Assembly: GCF_024753245.1 (NCBI RefSeq)
Contig: NZ_JANUGX010000040.1
Span: 1 to 52,154, forward strand
DNA: 52,154 nucleotides
Reading direction: 5' to 3'
DNA from: Massilia norwichensis
GTDB taxonomy: Bacteria > Pseudomonadota > Gammaproteobacteria > Burkholderiales > Burkholderiaceae_D
This document shows, piece by piece, positions 9,299-16,656 of this stretch; the first letter of the stretch is position 1; each line of letters begins with the position of its first letter. Made by a program: the position numbers and the translations under genes. The notes under the pieces were generated by a model that ran no database searches, was not told where the DNA came from, and saw only the letters and a list, made by a program, of their open reading frames with translations.

Positions 9299-9510
9299 CT
9301 TGTATACAGAATAGTGGTAGTAGTTAACGGGGGTGCTCATCTGTGGATAAGCCTCCTTTTTTCCACAAGATCAGGCGTTTACGTGCCGCATAAGCCGGTG
9401 GGCTTGCCTTGCGTTTGCCTGAGGGAAAAAATGGATAAAAAATCGCGCTGTGCGAAAAACACGCGTTTCGCACAATCGATACCTGTGGATATGCAAAAGC
9501 TTATCCACAG
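9299..9510 (+). repeat. Origin-like module 3
   Basis: Trio-like TAGTGGTAGTAGTTAAC (9312-9328), box TGTGGATAA (9342-9350), inverted TTTTCCACA (9359-9367), GTTTACGTG (9377-9385), then TGTGGATAT (9484-9492) and the perfect DnaA box TTATCCACA (9501-9509). Spacing matches the other modules except for one extra base before the second pair. The flanking AT-rich element is weaker than in modules 1 and 2. Confidence 0.75.
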
Positions 9511-9582
9511 TGCCTCGGCCTTGACGATCTGGTAAGCTTGCTTGAACGAAGCATCACCATATCCAGGGATAGAGGGGGCAGC

Positions 9583-11211
9583 GTGGAATCGGCAGGGGAA
9601 TACGACTACATCATCGTGGGCGCCGGCACTGCCGGTTGCGTGCTTGCCAATCGCCTGACGCGAAAACCCGATGTCCAGGTGCTGCTGATCGAAGCCGGCG
9701 GCAAGGACGATTACTTGTGGATCCACATCCCGGTCGGCTACCTTTATTGCATCGGCAATCCCCGCACCGACTGGCTGTTCCGCACCGAGCTCGAGCCCGG
9801 CCTGGGTGGCCGCGCTCTGATTTACCCGCGCGGAAAAGTGCTGGGCGGCTCATCCTCGATCAACGGCATGATCTACATGCGCGGCCAGGCCGGCGATTAC
9901 GAGCGCTGGGCCGAGCTCACCGGCGATCCGTCCTGGCGCTGGGACCAGGTATTACCGCTGTTTCGCCGCAGCGAAGACCATCACCAGGGCGAAACTCCGA
10001 TTCACGGCAGCGGCGGCGAGTGGCGGGTAGAGCGCCAGCGCCTGTCCTGGGAAATCCTGGACGCTTTTCGGGAAGCGGCGGCCGACGTCGGGATTCCCAA
10101 AGTCGAGGATTTCAACGGCGGCGATAACGCCGGCTGTGCCTATTTCGAAGTCAACCAGCGCCGCGGCATCCGCCTGAATACGGCGAAAGCCTTCCTCAGA
10201 CCGGCTTCGCAGCGGCCGAATCTGACCATCATGACCGGCAGCCATGTCGAAAAGTTGCTGATCGAGGCCACGCCCCAGGGCCCGCTGTGCCGCGGCGTGC
10301 AGTTCACCGGCGGCGGACGCGCCTTTACGGCCAGCGCGCGCCGCGAAACCTTGTTGGCCGCCGGCGCGATCGGTTCGCCGACCATCCTGCAGCTGTCCGG
10401 CATCGGACCGGCCGCCAGTCTGGCCCGGCACGGCATTACCCCGCTGGTCGATGCGCCGGGGGTGGGCGAGAACCTGCAGGACCACCTGCAGCTGCGCATG
10501 GTCTACCGGATCACCGGCGCGCCCTCGCTCAACACGACCGCCGCGAACTGGTTCGGCAAGGCGAAGATCGGACTGCAGTACATGCTGTTCCAGAGCGGAC
10601 CGATGTCGATGGCGCCGTCCCAGCTGGGCGCCTTTGCCCGTTCCGACGACAGCCAGGCCACGCCGAATCTGCAATACCACGTGCAGCCACTGTCTCTGGA
10701 AAAATTCGGCGACCCGCTGCACGGTTTTCCGGCATTCACGGCCAGCGTCTGCAACCTGCGCCCGACCTCGCGCGGGCATGTGCGCATCGCCGCGAACGAC
10801 AGTTACGCGCCGCCGAAAATCACGCCGAACTACCTCAGCACGCCGGAGGACAGGCAAGTGGCGGCGCGCGCGCTGGCGCTGACGCGCCGCATCGTCGCCT
10901 CGCCCGCGCTGGCGAAATACCGGCCCGAGGAATTCAAGCCGGGCCCGCATTACCGCACCGAAGAAGAACTGGCCGAAGCCGCCGGCCTGATCGGCACCAC
11001 GATTTTTCACCCGGTCGGGACCTGCCGCATGGGCAAACTTGACGATCCGCTGGCGGTGGTCGACAGCGAACTGCGCGTCAAAGGCGTGCGCGGCTTGCGC
11101 GTGGTCGATGCCTCGATCATGCCTTTTATTACGTCAGGGAATACCAATTCGCCGACGCTGATGATTGCCGAGAAGACGGCACAACTGCTGGCCCAGCAGG
11201 ACACACGCTGA
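9583..11211 (+). CDS. GMC-family FAD oxidoreductase (choline dehydrogenase-like)
   Basis: FAD-dependent alcohol oxidation; substrate unknown. From the GTG at 9583 the protein has 542 residues. The dinucleotide fold YDYIIVGAGTAGCVLANRL starts at about residue 7, GKVLGGSSSINGMIYMRG is the first GMC signature, GAIGSPTILQLSGIG the second, and HPVGTCRMG carries the catalytic His near the C-terminus. I prefer GTG at 9583 over TTG at 9538 because AGAGGGGG stands 4-5 bases before it and the protein then begins right at the FAD fold. It lies just downstream of module 3 of the DnaA-box region. Confidence 0.93.
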   Translation: MESAGEYDYIIVGAGTAGCVLANRLTRKPDVQVLLIEAGGKDDYLWIHIPVGYLYCIGNPRTDWLFRTELEPGLGGRALIYPRGKVLGGSSSINGMIYMRGQAGDYERWAELTGDPSWRWDQVLPLFRRSEDHHQGETPIHGSGGEWRVERQRLSWEILDAFREAAADVGIPKVEDFNGGDNAGCAYFEVNQRRGIRLNTAKAFLRPASQRPNLTIMTGSHVEKLLIEATPQGPLCRGVQFTGGGRAFTASARRETLLAAGAIGSPTILQLSGIGPAASLARHGITPLVDAPGVGENLQDHLQLRMVYRITGAPSLNTTAANWFGKAKIGLQYMLFQSGPMSMAPSQLGAFARSDDSQATPNLQYHVQPLSLEKFGDPLHGFPAFTASVCNLRPTSRGHVRIAANDSYAPPKITPNYLSTPEDRQVAARALALTRRIVASPALAKYRPEEFKPGPHYRTEEELAEAAGLIGTTIFHPVGTCRMGKLDDPLAVVDSELRVKGVRGLRVVDASIMPFITSGNTNSPTLMIAEKTAQLLAQQDTR

Positions 11212-11322
11212 GCGAAAACGCACAAGGGGTTTGCGCTGGCGCAGACGAGACACCGGCGCCGGCGCAAACGATGTGTTGTATCGTGGCTTTTACATAACAA
11301 TTTCTTTAACGGAGACTCGCCC

Positions 11323-12522
11323 ATGAAACGCAGCGCCATCGCCATCGCCGCCACTGCCGCGGCCCTGTCTTTTACCGCCCAGGCCCAGATGTCGGGCGAC
11401 ACCATCAAGATCGGCATGATCACCGACCTGTCCGGCGTCTATTCCGACATCGACGGCAATGGCGGCGCCGAGGCCGTGCGCATGGCGATCGCCGACCTGG
11501 GCGGTGCCGTGAACGGCAAGAAAATCCAGTTCATGGTCGCCGACCACCAGAACAAGGCGGATATTGCCGCCAGCAAGGCGCGCGAATGGTTCGACCAGCA
11601 GGGCGTCGACATGCTGATCGGCGGCACCAATTCCGGCGCCAGCCTGGCGATGGCCAAGGTCGCGCAGGAAAAGAAAAAGGTTTTCATGGCCATCGGTGCC
11701 GGTTCGGCCCGCCTGACCAACGAGGAATGCTCGCCCTACACCGTGCACTACGCCTACGACACGGTGGCGCTGGCGCGGGTGGCGGCGCCGGCCATGATCA
11801 GGCAGGGCGGCAAGTCCTGGTATTTTCTAACCGCCGACTATGCCTTCGGCCAGTCGCTGGAAAAGGATGCCAGCGCCATCATCAAGGCCAACGGCGGCAG
11901 CGTGGTCGGCAGCGTCAAGCATCCGCTGTCGGCTTCCGACTTCTCGTCCTTCCTGCTGCAGGCGCAGTCGTCGAAAGCCCAGGTGCTGGGCCTGGCGAAC
12001 GCTGGCGGCGACTTCATCAATGCGATGAAAGCCGCCAACGAATTCGGCCTGACCAAGAGCATGAAGATGGCCGGCCTGCTGGTGTTCATCAACGATATCC
12101 ACACCCTCGGCCTGAACACCACCCAGGGCCTGTACCTGGCCGACGGCTGGTACTGGGACCAGAACGACCAGACCCGCGCCTGGGCCAAGCGCTATTTTGC
12201 GAAGATGAAAAAGCAGCCGTCGATGCTGCAGGCGGCCGATTATTCGGCCACCACCAACTACCTGAACGCCGTCAAAGCGGTCGGCAGCGACGATGCCGAC
12301 AAGGTCATGGCCCAGCTCAGGAAGACCAAAATCAACGACATGTTCACGAAGAACGGCGAGATCCGCCCGGACGGCCGCATGGTCTACGATATGTATTTGA
12401 TGCAGGTGAAGACGCCGAAGGAATCGAAGGGACCGTGGGATTACTACAAGGTCGTGTCGACGATTCCGGGCGCCCAGGCGTATACCGCGAAAGCGGAAAC
12501 CAAGTGCGCGGCGTGGAAATAG
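11323..12522 (+). CDS. ABC-transporter periplasmic substrate-binding protein (branched-chain amino acid type)
   Basis: Type I periplasmic binding protein of the LivJ/urea-amide class. The protein is 399 residues. Residues 1-21 form a clear signal peptide (MKRSAIAIAATAAALSFTAQ, cleaved after AQA). The mature start DTIKIGMITDLSGVYSD is typical of the family, and DHQNKADIAASKAREW and GGTNSGASLAMA match the ligand cleft region. No permease or ATPase gene is adjacent, so it is an orphan binding protein here. RBS is AACGGAG before ATG. The ligand cannot be told from sequence. Confidence 0.93.
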   Translation: MKRSAIAIAATAAALSFTAQAQMSGDTIKIGMITDLSGVYSDIDGNGGAEAVRMAIADLGGAVNGKKIQFMVADHQNKADIAASKAREWFDQQGVDMLIGGTNSGASLAMAKVAQEKKKVFMAIGAGSARLTNEECSPYTVHYAYDTVALARVAAPAMIRQGGKSWYFLTADYAFGQSLEKDASAIIKANGGSVVGSVKHPLSASDFSSFLLQAQSSKAQVLGLANAGGDFINAMKAANEFGLTKSMKMAGLLVFINDIHTLGLNTTQGLYLADGWYWDQNDQTRAWAKRYFAKMKKQPSMLQAADYSATTNYLNAVKAVGSDDADKVMAQLRKTKINDMFTKNGEIRPDGRMVYDMYLMQVKTPKESKGPWDYYKVVSTIPGAQAYTAKAETKCAAWK

Positions 12523-12596
12523 ACAAGCTGGGTAGAATGGTTCGCATCACTGGGCGACCGGGTTGGTGCGAACCGGCTTGAGCATAGGAGGCGAAT

Positions 12597-13436
12597 GTGG
12601 TCGACGAATCCCTGATGGTACACGCGAACGGCATCCACATCCACGCCACCACGACCGGGCAGGGCCCCGTGATCCTGCTGCTGCACGGTTTTCCCGACAC
12701 CCATCTGGTCTGGCGCAAGCAGGTGCCGGTGCTGGCCAGCGCCGGTTTCCGCGTGCTGGCGCCAGACCTGCGCGGCTATGGCCGCACCGATGCGCCGCCG
12801 CAGGTGCTCGACTACACGCTGGATAAACTGCGCGCCGACGTGCTCGGCCTGCTCGATGCGCTGCACATCGACAAGGTGCACCTGGTCGGCCACGACTGGG
12901 GCGGCATCATCGGCTGGCAATTGGCGGCGCTGGCGCCAGAGCGCATCGAGCGCTTCGTGGCGATGTCGACCGGCCACCCATCGGCGATCGCCCACGCCGG
13001 CGTCCTGCAGCACCTGCGGATGTCGTATATCCCGTTCTTTTGCATGCCCGGCATTGCCGAGCACACGCTGCGGGCGGCCGACTGGTTCGCGCTGCGCCAG
13101 TTCACCAGCGAGCCGGGCCAGGCCGAGTTCTGGAAGCGCGATCTCGATCCGCCGGGGCGCCTGACGGCCGCGCTGAACTACTACCGCGCCAACATGAAGC
13201 TGGCGCTGCCGCAATCTCTGCCGCGCGTCAAAGTGCCGGTGATGGGGATCTGGAGCGACCGCGACCCGGCCCTCGGCGAAAAGCAGATGCGCGACTCGGC
13301 GCATTACGTCGACGGCGAATTCCGCTTCGAACGCATCCGCGACGCCGACCACTGGCTGCAGCTGACCGCGCACGAGCGGGTGAACACGCTGCTGCTGGAT
13401 TTTTTTGCGGCCAAGAAGCCGCAGAGCACGTTCTAA
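12597..13436 (+). CDS. Alpha/beta hydrolase, epoxide hydrolase/dehalogenase type
   Basis: The protein is 279 residues with an alpha/beta hydrolase fold. HGFPDTHLVW (residues 30-39) is the oxyanion-hole HG-x-P motif. Asp100 in VGHDWGG is the nucleophile, which points to the epoxide hydrolase/haloacetate dehalogenase group rather than Ser esterases. The acid is probably in GIWSDRDPALG, and the base is His in DADHWLQ. The GTG at 12597 is chosen because AGGAGG ends 5 bases before it; an ATG two bases upstream is out of frame. Substrate unknown. Confidence 0.9.
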   Translation: MVDESLMVHANGIHIHATTTGQGPVILLLHGFPDTHLVWRKQVPVLASAGFRVLAPDLRGYGRTDAPPQVLDYTLDKLRADVLGLLDALHIDKVHLVGHDWGGIIGWQLAALAPERIERFVAMSTGHPSAIAHAGVLQHLRMSYIPFFCMPGIAEHTLRAADWFALRQFTSEPGQAEFWKRDLDPPGRLTAALNYYRANMKLALPQSLPRVKVPVMGIWSDRDPALGEKQMRDSAHYVDGEFRFERIRDADHWLQLTAHERVNTLLLDFFAAKKPQSTF

Positions 13437-13439
13437 ACC

Positions 13440-14609
13440 TTACAAAGCCGCCGCGTAAATCGCGCGCGCATCCTCGCGCGTCAGCTCGCGCGGGTTGTTG
13501 CCCAGCAGCCGGGTCTGCAGCATCGCATCGTCAGCCAGCCGGTCGAGGTCGCGTTCGGCGATGCCGACCTGCTGCAGGGTGGTCTCCACGCCCGTGATCT
13601 TGGCGATCTGCTGCATCGCAACAATGAGCGCCTGGGCGCGCGCTTCCTCGCTGCCGCTGGCGTGCGGCACGACGATGCCGGCCAGTTCCGCATAGTGACC
13701 CGCTGCTGCCGGTAAATTAAAACGCAGCACATGCGGCAATACCAGGGAGTTCGACAGGCCGTGGGCAACGTGGAAAATGCCGCCGATCGGGTAAGCCAGC
13801 GCATGCACGGCCGCGACCGGCGCATTCGAAAACGCCTGGCCAGCCAGGCAGGCGCCCAGCAGCATCGCCTGCCGCGCCTGCAAATCATGACCGTTCTCGC
13901 AGGCCTTCACGATGTTGCTCGAGAGTAGAGACAAAGCCTGGCGCGCCAGCATGTCCGACAGCGGATTCTTCTTGTGCCGGCTGGTATACGCTTCGATCGC
14001 ATGCACCATGGCATCGATACCGGTGGCGGCGGTGACGGCCGGGGGCAGGCCCACGGTCAGGTTCGCATCGAGTACCGCCAGATCGGCGTAGAGCTGGGAT
14101 GCGACCACGCCCATCTTGGTGGTTTCGCCGGTGGTGACGATGGCGATGTTGGTGACTTCGGAGCCGGTACCGGCAGTGGTCGGCACCTGCACCAGCGGCA
14201 GGCGCTGACCGCTCACTTTGCCGATGCCGTACATCTCGGCAAGGGGCTGCTCGCTGCCGGCCAGTACGGCCACCAGTTTGGCGACGTCCATCGAGCTGCC
14301 GCCGCCCAGACCGATCACCAGTTCGGTGCCGTGCTGGCGGGCGAACTGGGCTGCCGCCTGGACCACGGCCTCGGGCGGATCGGCCATCACCTCCGAATAC
14401 ACCGTCACTTGCATGCCATGCCGTTCCAGGCTGGCGCGCGCCGGTTCGACCAGGCCGGTGCGCTGGAAACCGGGATCGGTTACGACCAGCACCCGGCGCA
14501 GGCCGGGAAAACGCTCGGCCACGAGTTGTCCCAGGCGCAGCGAGACGCCGGGTTCGGACACGATGCCGGGCACGGTGTGGAAGCTGAAGGCGGGGGTAGC
14601 GGTCGGCAT
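13440..14609 (-). CDS. Iron-containing (group III) alcohol dehydrogenase
   Basis: NAD(P)-dependent alcohol/aldehyde redox enzyme. The protein is 389 residues, as usual. GLGGGSSMDVAKL (near 98-110) binds the nucleotide, and PTTAGTGSEVT is the family signature. The metal ligands are expected in DAMVHAIEAY and GIFHVAHGLSNS, which contain the conserved Asp and His residues. The end lies 3 bp from the end of the convergent hydrolase gene. The substrate is unknown; maleylacetate reductase and butanol-type relatives exist, so I keep the general name. Confidence 0.94.
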   Translation of the reverse strand: MPTATPAFSFHTVPGIVSEPGVSLRLGQLVAERFPGLRRVLVVTDPGFQRTGLVEPARASLERHGMQVTVYSEVMADPPEAVVQAAAQFARQHGTELVIGLGGGSSMDVAKLVAVLAGSEQPLAEMYGIGKVSGQRLPLVQVPTTAGTGSEVTNIAIVTTGETTKMGVVASQLYADLAVLDANLTVGLPPAVTAATGIDAMVHAIEAYTSRHKKNPLSDMLARQALSLLSSNIVKACENGHDLQARQAMLLGACLAGQAFSNAPVAAVHALAYPIGGIFHVAHGLSNSLVLPHVLRFNLPAAAGHYAELAGIVVPHASGSEEARAQALIVAMQQIAKITGVETTLQQVGIAERDLDRLADDAMLQTRLLGNNPRELTREDARAIYAAAL

Positions 14610-14719
14610 GATCGTCGTCTCCTGTTGGTGTTGTGCTTCTTGTGTTTCCTCAAGCTTACACCAGGTCCCGCAATTCGTTACCGTACAATGGCGGTTTCAT
14701 CCCGCTTGCATTTGTTCCC

Positions 14720-15490
14720 ATGTTTGATGTCGTCCTCCTGGCCAGCGCGGCCTTTCTTGCCGGTCTCGTCGATGCTGTCGTAGGAGGAGGAGGACTGATC
14801 CAGATCCCGGCGATCTTTGCCGTGTTCCCGAAGGAAGTGCCGGCGACGCTGCTGGGGACCAATAAGCTGGCCTCGATGTGCGGCACCTCGGTGGCGGCCG
14901 TCAAATATGCGCGACGGGTGCGGGTGGCGTGGAGCACGGCCGCCCCGGCGGCGGTGGCTGCTTTCGCCCTGGCCTTCGTCGGCGCCTGGACCGTGACGCG
15001 GGTGCCGGGTGATTTCGTGCGCAGCCTGCTGCCGTTGATCCTGCTGGCGGTGGCCATCTATACCTTCAAGAAGAAGGATTTCGGTTCGGTGCATGCGCCG
15101 GTGCACAGCGGCATGACCGAGCGGCTGCTCGCCACCGGCGTCGGCGCCGCCATCGGTTTTTATGACGGCTTCTTCGGTCCGGGCACCGGCAGCTTCCTGA
15201 TCTTCATGTTCGTGCGTTTCTTCGGCTTCGACTTCCTCGGCGCATCGGCGGCGGCGAAGATCGTCAACGTCGCCTGCAATGTCTCGGCGTTGATCTGGTT
15301 CGGCTACAGCGGCCACCTGATCTGGAAGCTGGCCGCATTGATGGCGGTGTGCCAGATCGGCGGTTCGCTGATCGGCACCAGGCTGGCGCTGAAGCACGGC
15401 AGCGGTTTTGTTCGCAAGCTGTTCCTGGTGGTGGTGTCGCTGCTGATTGTAAAGACAGCCTACGATTCGTTTATGAAGCTGGGCTGGTAA
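14720..15490 (+). CDS. TSUP-family (TauE/SafE) membrane permease
   Basis: Putative exporter of sulfite or small organosulfur anions in the inner membrane. From ATG 14720 it has 256 residues and seven to eight hydrophobic segments. The N-terminal repeat motif DAVVGGGGLIQIPAIF and the second repeat DGFFGPGTGSFLIFMFVR are family hallmarks. A longer frame from 14633 would add 29 non-membrane residues with no support. Its last codons form part of the hairpin that contains parS. Confidence 0.92.
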   Translation: MFDVVLLASAAFLAGLVDAVVGGGGLIQIPAIFAVFPKEVPATLLGTNKLASMCGTSVAAVKYARRVRVAWSTAAPAAVAAFALAFVGAWTVTRVPGDFVRSLLPLILLAVAIYTFKKKDFGSVHAPVHSGMTERLLATGVGAAIGFYDGFFGPGTGSFLIFMFVRFFGFDFLGASAAAKIVNVACNVSALIWFGYSGHLIWKLAALMAVCQIGGSLIGTRLALKHGSGFVRKLFLVVVSLLIVKTAYDSFMKLGW

Positions 15491-15520
15491 TGTTTCACGT
15501 GAAACAGCGCAGCCCTTTTT
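15481..15520 (+). promoter_or_regulatory. parS: Perfect parS site inside a terminator-like hairpin
   Basis: TGTTTCACGTGAAACA at 15491-15506 matches the universal ParB-binding consensus in all 16 bases. It is flanked by GGGCTG (15481-15486) and CAGCCC (15510-15515), then TTTTT (15516-15520). Transcribed, the palindrome and outer arms would form one long hairpin with a U tract, so the site may also end the TSUP transcript. It lies 4.7 kb from parB and about 6 kb from the DnaA-box region. Confidence 0.9.
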
Positions 15521-16490
15521 AGCGAATGACTTTGACAGTCAAACTGGGCATGCGCCAGGCGCCACCGGGAAAGCCTTTGCAGAGTTCGCTGATCGCGGAC
15601 TCGGTGTGCTGGAACTTGCTGCCGTCCCAAGTCCAGCTATCGGTGTTCGTACAATCGCCCAGCCCACGTCCGCGTTGGTAAGCGGTGATAACGCCGCCGG
15701 CGTACTCGTTGCCGTTGGTCGTGACCAGAACGGGGGAGTAGGGCGGAGTGGCGTTGACGACCCAGTACGCGTCGGCGCTGTTGTAGGCCGCCGTCCAACA
15801 GGTCAGTGAGACCAGCAGCTGCTGCCGGGACAGCCGGCGCAAGTCTGGCTTATTCGGGTCTTGCGCGTTCTCGTCGAAGTCGGGACACAGCAAGCCATCC
15901 TTGTCGACGAGGGTGCGGCGCAACTCGGCGAGCAGATCGCGGCGCTGTTTCTTGCTCAGCAGGCCTTGGTCGACATCATCGCCGGTGACGCGCGCTGCCT
16001 TTAAAACAGGCACAGGGGTCGGCATGGGGACCGCTGCTTCGGCCTTGGTTCCCTTGCGGACGAGTGCGCCGGGTGTACCGATGCGTCCCTGATATTCATC
16101 CATCTTCAACAGCACGGCGCTGGCGCCGGTGCTCGACAACACCCAGCGCTGTTTACCCGAAGTCCATTGGATATCCGAATCCTTGCGGACGGCAGCGAGC
16201 AGGGCAGACGTCTGGGCAATGTTGAGCTTGCCGCCGGCCTTGTTCAGACTGACGTCACCGAGCGGCTTGCCATCGATCCGCATGGCGACACGGGCCGGCG
16301 CTTCGTCGGCGGACGCCACTTGCAGCTCGGCCTCGACCGGCGTGTTCGGTCCGGCGGCGCGGCAGGTACCGGTGTTGTCACAGACGAGTTCCCAGTCGAA
16401 GTGGCTGAACACGACGTGTCTGGGTTCGGCCGCATGGACCATGCTCGCGGCCAGTACGGAACATAAGGCAATCGGCAGTTTATTCATCAT
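15519..16490 (-). CDS. DUF1176 domain protein, secreted
   Basis: From 16490 the protein has 323 residues. It opens with a signal peptide (MMNKLPIALCSVLAASMVHA) and continues with the DUF1176 pattern: FSHFDWELVCDNTGTCRAAG early, WVLSSTGASAVLLKMDEYQGRIGTPGAL in the middle, and CWTAAYNSADAYWVVN plus GDCTNTDSWTWDG near the end. Paired Cys residues suggest disulfides in the periplasm. The start at 16490 is preferred to 16508 because GAGGA lies 8 bases before it. Biochemical function is unknown. Confidence 0.88.
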   Translation of the reverse strand: MMNKLPIALCSVLAASMVHAAEPRHVVFSHFDWELVCDNTGTCRAAGPNTPVEAELQVASADEAPARVAMRIDGKPLGDVSLNKAGGKLNIAQTSALLAAVRKDSDIQWTSGKQRWVLSSTGASAVLLKMDEYQGRIGTPGALVRKGTKAEAAVPMPTPVPVLKAARVTGDDVDQGLLSKKQRRDLLAELRRTLVDKDGLLCPDFDENAQDPNKPDLRRLSRQQLLVSLTCWTAAYNSADAYWVVNATPPYSPVLVTTNGNEYAGGVITAYQRGRGLGDCTNTDSWTWDGSKFQHTESAISELCKGFPGGAWRMPSLTVKVIR

Positions 16491-16552
16491 TGCGTTGGTC
16501 CTCATCATCGGTGATGCGATGGTAACGCAATGCTGAGCGGGGCTTCCGTTTT

Positions 16553-16568
16553 GGTTCCACGTGAAACA
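16553..16568. promoter_or_regulatory. parS: Second parS-like site upstream of mnmG
   Basis: GGTTCCACGTGAAACA differs from the parS consensus at two positions (1 and 5), with the CACGTG core and right arm intact. It lies between the DUF1176 and mnmG genes, a common place for parS near bacterial origins. Downstream, TATAAT at 16618-16623 is a candidate mnmG -10. Confidence 0.7.
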
Positions 16569-16656
16569 ATTTCTGTCGTTTTCGAACCCTAAGCGAAGCC
16601 GTACGGAAAAAAGAATCTATAATCCCTGCTTAACTCTCCTCGCAGCACACTCCATC

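Larger units (their letters stand above)
8250..9582. other. Non-coding DnaA-box region, candidate chromosomal replication origin
   Basis: A 1.3-kb gap with no credible gene; open frames in it have no domains and would read through the repeats. It carries three copies of one module with fixed internal spacing: AT-rich stretch, TAG-type trios, TGTGGATAA, an inverted box starting 17 bp later, GTTTACGTG 35 bp later, and a second inverted box pair 141-142 bp later. DnaA-box clusters with an adjacent AT-rich element and trios are the accepted layout of bacterial origins. Nearby parS sites, parAB, mnmG and atp genes, with the highly expressed operons pointing away to the right, agree with an origin. 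No dnaA gene is in the window. A DnaA-titration or reactivation locus is the main alternative. Confidence 0.65.

Noticed and set aside
8394..9535. Open frames of 136, 163 and 125 residues in the DnaA-box region
   Set aside because: They run through the repeat elements, differ completely between module copies and show no domains or suitable starts.
10676..10685. CACGTG in the GMC gene as a parS
   Set aside because: Only the 6-base core matches; the flanking arms do not, and it lies in coding sequence.
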